The notes under the pieces: model-generated
What the model saw: only the letters and a program-made list of their open reading frames with translations
The model's database searches: none
What the model was told of the DNA's origin: nothing
DNA from: Euryarchaeota archaeon UBA28
Lineage (GTDB): Archaea > Thermoplasmatota > Poseidoniia > Poseidoniales > Thalassarchaeaceae
Assembly (NCBI GenBank): GCA_002501605.1
Contig: DANW01000040.1
Coordinates: 1-12,028, forward strand
Reading direction: 5' to 3'
Length of the DNA stretch: 12,028 nucleotides
Shown: piece after piece, positions 1-7,073 of the stretch
How the letters are laid out: each line of letters begins with the position of its first letter
Position numbering within the stretch: position 1 is the stretch's first letter
Program-made: the position numbers and the translations under genes

Positions 1-89
1 TCCATGCTTTTCTGGGTTTCCTTTGGCTCCTTGAGTTGCTTCCCTAATTTACGGATTAGAGAGGCGATGTGTTGATGTATAGAGCGCAT
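1..89 (-). CDS. Possible divergent gene, 5' end only (partial)
   Basis: A minus-strand reading frame begins with ATG at 89-87 and stays open for 29 codons to the left edge. Its start reads MRSIHQHIASLIRKLGKQL, followed by a lysine- and glutamate-rich stretch. The minus strand here is purine-rich, as are the coding strands of the clear genes in this window, and the peptide looks like a charged amphipathic helix. No ribosome binding site precedes this ATG. A second in-frame ATG lies at 5-3. A run of 29 open codons is not rare by chance, and the arginine codons are CGC/CGT rather than the AGA/AGG favoured elsewhere, so this is a weak call. The function is unknown. Confidence 0.3.
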   Translation of the reverse strand, partial: MRSIHQHIASLIRKLGKQLKEPKETQKSM

Positions 90-112
90 AGGCCGGGAAG
101 TAGGGTTGTGTT
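45..112 (+). promoter_or_regulatory. Probable promoter region of the TPR-PIN gene
   Basis: The stretch before the large plus-strand gene has two weak TATA-like tracts: TAATTTA at 45-51 and TGTATAGA at 76-83. The second would place a transcription start a few bases before the GTG at 113, giving a very short leader. An in-frame TAG at 101-103 fixes the upstream limit of that reading frame. Neither box is strong, so this is inference from spacing only. Confidence 0.25.
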
Positions 113-3100
113 GTGGAAGAGCGCCTTCTGGAGTGTTTGGATGAGTTGCGCAAAGCTGGAGACGACGTACAAAGAAGAAGGAGCGTTATGCAGAGGTCTT
201 CTTCTTTCAAGGGCCTGAGCAAAGAGTGGAAGGCACTAGCGATGGTTGCTGCCGCCAAGGAACAGACTGAAAGACCGGTTTCTAAAAGCAACAAAGTTGG
301 GCCCTCAAGAGGTAGGCGGGTCGGAAGGAGAGGGGGCAGAGGCAAGGTCCTAGGATTAGAGGATGCCATGGCCTCTCCTAAGAGTATTATCGATGACAAG
401 AGTCTCCCTGTGGGATATAGGTTGGCAGTTCTTGTAATACAGAGAAACAGATTGGGAGATTCTTGGAACGATGGATATGAGTCTGAAATGGAGCTAATTA
501 GGGAGAGTTGCGAAACAGGAGTACATCCTGTCTGGGAACGAATGGCGAGAGAATCCCCATTACTGGCAGAGCTAGGATTATTCCCAGTTCAGGAGAAAGA
601 TGAGGCCTCCGGGGACCGAGGCGCTTGGCTAGAAGGATCGAGAATAGACTATGAAGACCAGAACGGATTGAGGAATTGGTTGAAATTGGAAATGCCATTC
701 GCTCTTTCTCTATCCCAGAGAGACGTCATAAACAGAATCAGGAAGGACTTGATCGGTAAACCTCGTTTCGATAAATGGGAGGAATGGATGAGTGATTCTC
801 TTTCTGGGCTCGATAATGAACGAGCCCTTTTGGAAGGAGTGCTTCTAGCCGCAGCAGGCTCGGATAGGGCGGAGAGCGTACTGAAAAATGTTGGAGGAGA
901 TTCCAAAACGATAGCATCTGGAATGTGCATGCTTATGTCACTCAGAGATGGGGGTGATGCAGACTGGGATTCGGCTGTAAGGGGCAATGGGGACGATCCA
1001 TTGTCTCTGTCAATTAAAATCGAAGGGTGGCTAAGGGATGATCTGTATCCTGACAGAATACAGTTGGATGAGATTATTGATGGAGTTGCGATAGTCGAGG
1101 AAGCACGAAGAGTAATTCCAAACAAGCTGGCATGGCTTGCTTCAGAGGCACTGATAGAAAGGGGGGATTACGCCACCGCTCTGAAATATATCGAAGGAAG
1201 AGTGGTCACAGACTACAGGGGACTTGATGTCTGTCTGAAGCTAATTTTAGATGATACGGAAAATATCTCGTTAAACTCGATTGTCTCTGGAATAGAAAAT
1301 TTTGATGAAGAGTGTTTAAGATTGTCTCTCAATCATCAAAACTCACCCCCACAGGTAAGGGTAGAGGCATCCAAATTACTCAAGAAAATTGACCAAATTA
1401 GGTACACGGACGAGATTGTATCGTCATTTACTATGTCAGCGGAGATTAAGGGGTTAACGGATTTCCTAATTGAAGAGGAGCCTCTACAGAGGGCTTATCC
1501 ATTTCGAGTCATGATGGTGTGGCATCTGATTAAAGCAAGGGACTCAGTTGGTATTTCATCAGAGATGTATGAGGCTCGGAGGGTCGCTCTGGAGTCAATT
1601 GAAGATGCTGAGAAAGATGAGGTCCTCTCTGATGTGAGTATTGGCTTGATTTCCCTACTGGACGGTATAAGCAGTAATCTTGATGCTGTACATGACAAGC
1701 TTGACTCTGACGGTCTAAGATCTCTGAATGAGGTAAGGATGGCTCTTGGGCCCGAAGGAGACGGAATTGTCAAGGAGGTAAGAATTGAGAAGCTGGTTAG
1801 TTCGGTGGAAGGAGCGGATTTGACAGTGTTAGAGAGGCGCTTGTTTGAGGCTGTGGTTAACGCTCTAATTCTGAACAGGGCCGCTGTAAATCTTCAGAAT
1901 GGTGATTCTAGTAGAAGGGAAGAGGCCGTCTCTTCATTGGAAGAAATAATATCTTGTGATTCAGTCTCAATGAGAACAATAAGGTTTGCTTCTGATTTGG
2001 TTTTCGAGCACTCCATTGGACTGGAATCGCTTGATAATTGGTACAGGGAGAACGATAGGAATGGTGCTGAATATCAGATAGTAAAGGCGGCTCTACTTGA
2101 GAGGAGTGGTGACCTCATTGGATCGGCTTGGTCCTACAAAGAGGCGGCTATGAAGCTCATGGATGATGATATTGAGAAGGCGGCAATTTTCCTGAGATGG
2201 TCTCTAATTTCCTTCGCCCATGGAGGGGGCTGGAAGGAAGCGGTTTCATTGATAGATGCATACCCCACGTTATCGGCCTCGGTGACTAATCGATTCAAGA
2301 TGTACCTAAGAGCGTGCAGGGATTATGCTGAAAATAATCAGGTTGGTGCAACGTCTAGAATAATCGATCATGCAACTATTGAGCTTCGAGGAGAGGAAGA
2401 GGATCTAGGAGGAGTGTCGATTTTGGAGATTTTAGAATCCATAAAATTGTATCCCATTGAACATGGACTTCCACTTAACCCATTCCAAGGAAGAGTACTA
2501 GCTGCCATCAGGAAAAAGAGCCACACCTCTCAGACAAGAAGGTCTGATCTAGAAGATAGGTTTGATTACGAAATGAGATCTAACGAAAAGGATACGTATG
2601 CAATTGTGACTGTAATTGAGCAGGTTGCCGAATCTAGCCCCATACGGGCACTTCGGATGTTTGAGAGGGCTTTGGTCTCGGGCGAGTTCGGAGATAAGGA
2701 CAAGAAGATTCTTCGGAGTAACCAGAGAAACTTGTTTACCAGACAGTCCGGAAAAATATCGGTTCGTGAAAGGAAGACTTTGAGAGGCTTAGGGTTGAAG
2801 CCTCTCATTCTGGTGGATACAAATATTCTAATCGACGCACTCAAGGATGACCTGTTGAGAGAGATCTCCCAAGACAGCCTTGGTAGCCTGGGTTGGACCA
2901 TGCAGAGGGCTTTCCATTGGAAGCTCCGGACTCTCGCCAAAGAAGGGCGTATACTACTTCACATACCGAAAGCAGCGATGAATGAATTCATGAATCGTGT
3001 GAGGTCTACTGACTCTGCACTCGGGCTGTTTGAAAACGTGTATATAGACAGGAAGGCGTGGAACGATTCTATCACGAATGAGGTCCTAGATGAAAGAGTC

Positions 3101-3478
3101 TCTTCTATTATCTCCGTGTTTGACAATTGGGAACAGGGGGACTGGAAGGAGGACAAGGTGGTGGATCTAGAAAGTTTCCTAACCGAACATAAGGACATCT
3201 TTAGAGTCGTTGATCAACATAAACGAGAGCACAATACTGAGATAACTTCGAGGACGGAGATTGATGGAGAGGCCATCTATCCAGAAGACGGTGACTGTGA
3301 GATAATGAAGAGTGGCGCCCGTATTGCCGAGTCTTTCACTTCAGGAGTCGGTAGCGTGGTTGTAGCAACCAGAGACTCAGACTTCAAGCTGATATCTAGG
3401 GCTCTTGAGGAGCAGTTTGGATTCGGAGTAGTAGGAGATGTTCAACAACTGAACAAACTGGCCTATCTGAGTCAATGA
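113..3478 (+). CDS. Giant helical-repeat (TPR-like) protein with C-terminal PIN nuclease domain
   Basis: This is a 1121-residue protein, probably cytoplasmic, since no signal peptide or membrane segment is visible. Residues 1-90 are strongly basic, with an RG-rich patch at 66-77 (RGRRVGRRGGRG) that suits RNA or DNA binding. Residues 100-870 are alpha-helical and acidic, with TPR-like helix pairs clearest at about 338-363 and 653-715. Residues 898-1117 form a PIN-like domain: VDTN with D902, E958 in NEFMNRV, D1061/E1063 in GDCEIMKSGARIA, and TRDSDF with D1088 and D1090. These are the metal-binding acidic residues of the family, so RNase activity is likely but inferred. The domain is larger than a typical 130-residue PIN, with about 100 residues between the second and third acidic sites. 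GTG at 113 is the first start after an in-frame stop. ATG at 188 is an alternative, with AAGGAG at 178-183 but unusually close. No antitoxin-like partner gene is adjacent. The biological role is unknown. Confidence 0.85.
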   Translation: MEERLLECLDELRKAGDDVQRRRSVMQRSSSFKGLSKEWKALAMVAAAKEQTERPVSKSNKVGPSRGRRVGRRGGRGKVLGLEDAMASPKSIIDDKSLPVGYRLAVLVIQRNRLGDSWNDGYESEMELIRESCETGVHPVWERMARESPLLAELGLFPVQEKDEASGDRGAWLEGSRIDYEDQNGLRNWLKLEMPFALSLSQRDVINRIRKDLIGKPRFDKWEEWMSDSLSGLDNERALLEGVLLAAAGSDRAESVLKNVGGDSKTIASGMCMLMSLRDGGDADWDSAVRGNGDDPLSLSIKIEGWLRDDLYPDRIQLDEIIDGVAIVEEARRVIPNKLAWLASEALIERGDYATALKYIEGRVVTDYRGLDVCLKLILDDTENISLNSIVSGIENFDEECLRLSLNHQNSPPQVRVEASKLLKKIDQIRYTDEIVSSFTMSAEIKGLTDFLIEEEPLQRAYPFRVMMVWHLIKARDSVGISSEMYEARRVALESIEDAEKDEVLSDVSIGLISLLDGISSNLDAVHDKLDSDGLRSLNEVRMALGPEGDGIVKEVRIEKLVSSVEGADLTVLERRLFEAVVNALILNRAAVNLQNGDSSRREEAVSSLEEIISCDSVSMRTIRFASDLVFEHSIGLESLDNWYRENDRNGAEYQIVKAALLERSGDLIGSAWSYKEAAMKLMDDDIEKAAIFLRWSLISFAHGGGWKEAVSLIDAYPTLSASVTNRFKMYLRACRDYAENNQVGATSRIIDHATIELRGEEEDLGGVSILEILESIKLYPIEHGLPLNPFQGRVLAAIRKKSHTSQTRRSDLEDRFDYEMRSNEKDTYAIVTVIEQVAESSPIRALRMFERALVSGEFGDKDKKILRSNQRNLFTRQSGKISVRERKTLRGLGLKPLILVDTNILIDALKDDLLREISQDSLGSLGWTMQRAFHWKLRTLAKEGRILLHIPKAAMNEFMNRVRSTDSALGLFENVYIDRKAWNDSITNEVLDERVSSIISVFDNWEQGDWKEDKVVDLESFLTEHKDIFRVVDQHKREHNTEITSRTEIDGEAIYPEDGDCEIMKSGARIAESFTSGVGSVVVATRDSDFKLISRALEEQFGFGVVGDVQQLNKLAYLSQ

Positions 3479-4482
3479 AGTCTGGTATTATTCCCCACAG
3501 ACTCCCCCAGTCTCTTCATTATCACAGTAGCCGACTCCACGCTGTTAACCGACTCCACGCTCTTTCCAGCAGACCATAGGTCCTTGGACGATTTCTTCTT
3601 ACCCCTAGCGAAGGCTCTCATTCTCCAGAACGATATTCCGGTGATCAGAACTCTTACCCTGTGCTTTAGCCTACCGTTCAGTAGCCTTCTGACTAACCAA
3701 TTATTACGCTTATTCTTTCCATCCGTACTGATTACAGCTATTGGGACGCCAGTAAGCTTAGTCGTCCACGTAATGTCCTCCTCTTTTGCGGCCACGATTG
3801 CATCCTTGTAGTCCTGTGGAGTCGTGCATTCATGAGTTGCTATGAATCTGGTTCCCATTTGAACTCCGTCGTATCCCATCTCCAGAGCTTGGTTCAGCTC
3901 AACTTCGCTTCCAATTCCCCCAGCACAGATTAGAGGAACCCCCAGATCGGCCAAGTCGCTATACATCTCTTCCATACTCATCTCTCCTAAATGACCCCCT
4001 GCCCTGTTATTGACGCAAATCAGTCCGTCAACCCCGCACTGTATTCCCTTCTCAGCATGAAATCTGTTGGTGACATCGTGATAGACGAAACCTCCCCTCT
4101 CATGTACCTTCTCACAAACCCAATCGGGCTTTCCTAGAGAAGTAACAAAAAACCTCACTCCTTCTTCAAGCGCTATATCTATCCATTCAGACATCCTTTG
4201 AAGGTACTTATCGCTTCCCTTTTCTATAAGCGCATTGAATCCCAACGGCTTATTTGTCAAGGTCCTTATGTATCGAATTGCGACCCTCAAACCCTCCTTT
4301 GTGTCTGGCTTGTTGTATCCATGGACCATTGTAAGAGACACTGGTTGTATTATTGCGATTCCACCTCCCTCGGAGGCGGCGGCCACCAGTTCCGGATTGG
4401 AACAAGGATACATTGCTCCGCAGATTATTGGGTATTCAACTCCCGCTTGCTCCGTCAATTTTGTCCCTACCAATCTACTCAC
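3472..4482 (-). CDS. Nitronate monooxygenase / FabK-like FMN oxidoreductase
   Basis: This 336-residue TIM-barrel flavoprotein belongs to the nitronate monooxygenase (2-nitropropane dioxygenase)/FabK family. Visible motifs are the N-terminal YPIICGAMYPCSNPELVAA, the FMN-binding AGGHLG at 161-166 with the family histidine H164, PLICAGGIG at 183-191, GVQMGTRF at 206-213, and the C-terminal WSAG at 303-306. The usual glutamate before AGGH is arginine here (NNRAGGH), a variant I believe occurs in one subgroup of the family. Members either oxidise nitronates or reduce enoyl thioesters, and sequence alone does not decide which. Being last in a beta-oxidation operon favours an acyl-CoA-linked or detoxifying role. 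The start is GTG, overlapping the TGA of the preceding gene by 4 bases (GTGA), so translation is probably coupled; no separate ribosome binding site is seen. The 3' end overlaps the convergent PIN gene by 7 bases. Confidence 0.88.
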   Translation of the reverse strand: MSRLVGTKLTEQAGVEYPIICGAMYPCSNPELVAAASEGGGIAIIQPVSLTMVHGYNKPDTKEGLRVAIRYIRTLTNKPLGFNALIEKGSDKYLQRMSEWIDIALEEGVRFFVTSLGKPDWVCEKVHERGGFVYHDVTNRFHAEKGIQCGVDGLICVNNRAGGHLGEMSMEEMYSDLADLGVPLICAGGIGSEVELNQALEMGYDGVQMGTRFIATHECTTPQDYKDAIVAAKEEDITWTTKLTGVPIAVISTDGKNKRNNWLVRRLLNGRLKHRVRVLITGISFWRMRAFARGKKKSSKDLWSAGKSVESVNSVESATVIMKRLGESVGNNTRLH

Positions 4483-4979
4483 TCCGCGTTAGTGACGAGA
4501 AGGTTCCACTTGAAGACCCATTCTGATACAATTTCCCCTTCGGAGTCTTTTCCCTGTGAGGTGAGGTCGATCTCTACTGCCTCTCCCGTGTTCAGACTCT
4601 CTTCGATGGCCACTCTGGCCTTGGCAACATCGTTACAAGTGAATGTTATTCTTCCCTTGGCTCTTTTCACGAATTTGGCCTCTGTACCGACGACGAACAT
4701 CCTGAGCCTTTCATCCATGGATCTGGATATGGCGAAAGGCGCTGCTCCTGTGGCCAGCTCTGCTCCCATTCCTTGAACTGCCCAATACATTGTCTTGAAT
4801 GGATTCTGCGACCTCCAACCACCAGGAAGCGAAGTAGTGCATGTCTCATGGTCTATCTTATCCATTCGTATCCCTGAAAACCATGCCGCTGGCATGGATA
4901 GTGCGGTGAAGATTCTAAACTTCGTCCTACCTCTCAATGATTTGTACTCTTTATCCAATTTTGTTTCGTTGATAGGCAC
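4479..4979 (-). CDS. DUF4442 hotdog-fold protein, probable acyl-CoA thioesterase
   Basis: This 166-residue protein has the signature of DUF4442, a hotdog-fold family related to acyl-CoA thioesterases. The key stretch is NPFKTMYWAVQGMGAELATG at 59-78, the equivalent of the central hotdog helix, followed by beta-strand-rich sequence (KFVKRAKGRITFTCND, then a strand near 150-163). In this operon it would plausibly hydrolyse acyl-CoA to free acid and CoA, preventing CoA from being trapped. That is inference: the family is poorly characterised and no catalytic residue can be named with confidence. It starts at GTG with AGGTGA four bases upstream, lies 11 bases after the ACBP gene, and its stop codon overlaps the next start by 4 bases. 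The length is normal for the family. Confidence 0.8.
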   Translation of the reverse strand: MPINETKLDKEYKSLRGRTKFRIFTALSMPAAWFSGIRMDKIDHETCTTSLPGGWRSQNPFKTMYWAVQGMGAELATGAAPFAISRSMDERLRMFVVGTEAKFVKRAKGRITFTCNDVAKARVAIEESLNTGEAVEIDLTSQGKDSEGEIVSEWVFKWNLLVTNAE

Positions 4980-4983
4980 TTTT

Positions 4984-4989
4984 TCACCT
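4984..4989 (-). promoter_or_regulatory. Ribosome binding site of the DUF4442 gene
   Basis: AGGTGA on the minus strand lies four bases before a GTG codon. It supports GTG as the start, in the same geometry as the FadN and FadE genes. Confidence 0.75.
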
Positions 4990-4990
4990 A

Positions 4991-5260
4991 CTATCCACCC
5001 AAATCATCCACCATAGAGCAGTATCTTTCCATGGCCTCAGTCTCCGACATTCCGGAAATACCATTCCATGCCTTCCACTTTGCCCTCTCTTTCATTCCGC
5101 CTCTTGCCCCCCGGTCCTGACTATCTCCCTCAGTTGCCTGTTTGAATAGTGCATACAGTTCGAGTAACTGATTGTTTGAGGGCCTGTCAGAAAGATTCCA
5201 TACCTTCTTAGAGGCCCTCTTAAATTTTATTTTCAAGGCTTGTCCAGCTTTCCCATCCAT
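4991..5260 (-). CDS. Acyl-CoA-binding protein (ACBP)
   Basis: This 89-residue protein is close to the usual ACBP length of about 86-90. It aligns from end to end with the four-helix ACBP fold: LLELYALFKQATEGD at 32-46, AKWKAWNG at 60-67, and EAMERY at 75-80. Residues matching the acyl-CoA contacts of mammalian ACBP are present: Y36 (Tyr28), K40 (Lys32), K61 (Lys54) and Y80 (Tyr73). Tyr31 is phenylalanine (F39). The loop between helices 2 and 3 is one residue shorter and glycine-rich. It should bind long-chain acyl-CoA in the cytoplasm, buffering it and presenting it to the dehydrogenase encoded just upstream. The ATG overlaps the FadE stop by one base (TGATG), with GGAG eight bases upstream. 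ACBPs are common in eukaryotes and patchy in prokaryotes, so finding one inside this operon is notable. Confidence 0.92.
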   Translation of the reverse strand: MDGKAGQALKIKFKRASKKVWNLSDRPSNNQLLELYALFKQATEGDSQDRGARGGMKERAKWKAWNGISGMSETEAMERYCSMVDDLGG

Positions 5261-7062
5261 CAGAACATCTCCGTTGGAAAATCCATAACTGTCTTGTGCC
5301 CAGATTGGATCTTCGCGGCTAAGCTGATTGTCTCCGGGAATATTCTCTTGAAGAAGTAGCGAGCGCTGGCTATCTTGGCATCATAGAATGGTTCTCCTTT
5401 CTTTGATAGAGATATCTTGGCCATCTTCGCCCACATGTATGCTAGCAGAACATTTCCAAAGTACCTGCAGTAGTCGGTGGCACCTGATGCAAGGAAATGC
5501 GGATTTGCCTGACCTTCTGCAATCAGTAGGAGTGTTAGTTGCTGTAGGCCTCTAACGCCTTGATGAAGGGGTTTGTTGAATTCGGACATTTCTGGTATGT
5601 CCCTATTCTCCTCTATGAACTCGGTCAGAGGCCACATAAGATGTCTGAGATTTTTCCCCATGTTCTGGGTAATCTTCCTCCCGGTAAGGTCTAATGCCTG
5701 AATTCCGTTTGTTCCTTCCCATATCTTTGATATTCTAACATCCCTGTAGAATTGCTCGACACCGTACTCGGTACAATATCCCGCACCCCCCATAACTTGC
5801 ATGCAGGTACTAGCTGTCTCACAAGCGAGGTCTGTGAAGTGGGCCTTTACTATGGGAGTAAATAGGGCCACTAGGGCCGTTGCATATTCCGCCTCTTCAG
5901 GGTCATCACTATGCATCTGATCTAGAAGAATACCTGTCCAGGTTGCTAGAGCCCGGCATCCTTCATTGTTTACCTTGGCTTCTAATAACATTCTTCTCAC
6001 ATCAGGATGAACTAGGATATTATCTGCTTCATGATTCGGCTCTTGGGGGCCCTTCAAATCCCTGCCTTGGCGCCTGTCCTTGGCCCATGCTAATGAGTTC
6101 TGATAGGCAATCTCTGCAAGCCCGAGACCCATCATTCCGGTAGCTAATCTCTCCTGATTCATCATCTGGAACATTAAGGCCATTCCAGTGTGGAGATCCC
6201 CTACCCTCCAACCCACGCAATTATCGAAATTCATTACGCATGTAGGAGATGCGTGAATTCCCATTTTCTCCTCACTACCGGCGCAGGTTACACCATTGTG
6301 CTCCGTACTAAGGTCATGAGAAATTCCTTTGAGTCCTCCTGATTCCCAGTCTGAAGGCAGATATTTCGGAACTAGGAACAAGGAGATTCCCTTTGTTCCC
6401 TCTGGCGCCCCCGGCGTCTTAGCAAGGACTAGGTGGACTATATTCTCTGTCATGTCATGCTCACCATATGTGATGAAGATCTTCGTACCAGTAACTCTGT
6501 ACGTACCGTCATCCTGAGGTATTGCCTTACTGGAAATTATTCCCAAATCTGTTCCGGCATGGGGCTCTGTCAAGCACATTGTCCCGGCCCACTCTCCGGA
6601 TGAGAGGTGATTTGAAAAATAGTCTATCAAATCCTGGTCGCCGTGTTCGTTCAATACATCATAGACGCCCAGTGTCAAGGCAGGTAAGACACTCATTGCC
6701 ATGTTCGTTGACGTGGCTATCTCGCCCCAAATTACAGACTGGAAGAAGACGGGGGCGCCCATACCGCCATGCTCCGGCTTAGATGATGTTGCCATCCATC
6801 CTGCCTCAATTCCTTGCCTGTATGCTTCCTTGAACTCCTGTGGCATGGTAATTTTCCCATCCTCAAACTTGAGTCCTTTCCTATCTCCAATTTGATTAAT
6901 CGGCAGCCAAACTTGCTTAGCATGTTCGGCCCACCCCTCTGTGAGCATCGACAGGAACTCGGAGTCAAAATCATATCCAAGCCTCTGGACGATTGGGATT
7001 ACGTCAAAGACTTCGTTAAACAGGAAGTCATATTCTCTTATCGGGGCTTCATATTCTACCAA
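5260..7062 (-). CDS. fadE: Acyl-CoA dehydrogenase, 600-residue type
   Basis: This FAD enzyme catalyses the first beta-oxidation step, acyl-CoA to trans-2-enoyl-CoA. The sequence shows the long (about 600 residues) class that also includes DmdC. A helical N-terminal domain is followed by CLTEPHAGTDLG at 163-174, the FAD/substrate-binding motif at the start of the beta domain. GTKIFITYGEHDM lies around 192-204, and VMGGAGYCTEYGVEQFYRD precedes ISKIWEGTNGIQ, where E449 is the expected catalytic base. The remaining roughly 150 residues form the extra C-terminal helical region of this class. All key motifs are intact. The start is TTG, strongly supported by GAGGTGAT immediately upstream, and the gene begins 9 bases after the FadN stop. 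Chain-length preference cannot be read from sequence. A dehydrogenase for a branched or sulphur-containing acyl-CoA is an alternative. Confidence 0.93.
   Translation of the reverse strand: MVEYEAPIREYDFLFNEVFDVIPIVQRLGYDFDSEFLSMLTEGWAEHAKQVWLPINQIGDRKGLKFEDGKITMPQEFKEAYRQGIEAGWMATSSKPEHGGMGAPVFFQSVIWGEIATSTNMAMSVLPALTLGVYDVLNEHGDQDLIDYFSNHLSSGEWAGTMCLTEPHAGTDLGIISSKAIPQDDGTYRVTGTKIFITYGEHDMTENIVHLVLAKTPGAPEGTKGISLFLVPKYLPSDWESGGLKGISHDLSTEHNGVTCAGSEEKMGIHASPTCVMNFDNCVGWRVGDLHTGMALMFQMMNQERLATGMMGLGLAEIAYQNSLAWAKDRRQGRDLKGPQEPNHEADNILVHPDVRRMLLEAKVNNEGCRALATWTGILLDQMHSDDPEEAEYATALVALFTPIVKAHFTDLACETASTCMQVMGGAGYCTEYGVEQFYRDVRISKIWEGTNGIQALDLTGRKITQNMGKNLRHLMWPLTEFIEENRDIPEMSEFNKPLHQGVRGLQQLTLLLIAEGQANPHFLASGATDYCRYFGNVLLAYMWAKMAKISLSKKGEPFYDAKIASARYFFKRIFPETISLAAKIQSGHKTVMDFPTEMF
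5269..5272 (-). promoter_or_regulatory. Ribosome binding site of the ACBP gene
   Basis: GGAG (within GGAGATG) lies eight bases before the ACBP ATG, inside the last codons of the FadE gene. This fits the spacing seen at the other genes of the operon. Confidence 0.6.
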
Positions 7063-7065
7063 TTT

Positions 7066-7073
7066 ATCACCTC
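7066..7073 (-). promoter_or_regulatory. Ribosome binding site fixing the TTG start of FadE
   Basis: GAGGTGAT on the minus strand is an 8-base complement to the usual 16S rRNA 3' end. It lies three bases before TTG and overlaps the TGA of the FadN gene. It makes a TTG start convincing despite the absence of a nearby ATG. Confidence 0.85.

Noticed and set aside
649..1125. Long minus-strand open frame of 158 codons inside the TPR-PIN gene
   Set aside because: It is serine- and leucine-rich antisense sequence with no recognisable motif, fully within a better-supported gene. Several other antisense frames over this gene were dismissed for the same reason.
113..3478. TPR-PIN gene as a VapC toxin of a toxin-antitoxin pair
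   Set aside because: The protein is about eight times the size of VapC and no small DNA-binding antitoxin gene lies beside it within the window. The left neighbour is only a 29-codon fragment of uncertain status.
4198..4776. Plus-strand open frame of 192 codons across the flavoprotein and DUF4442 genes
   Set aside because: It is antisense to two well-supported overlapping genes and its translation shows no family resemblance.
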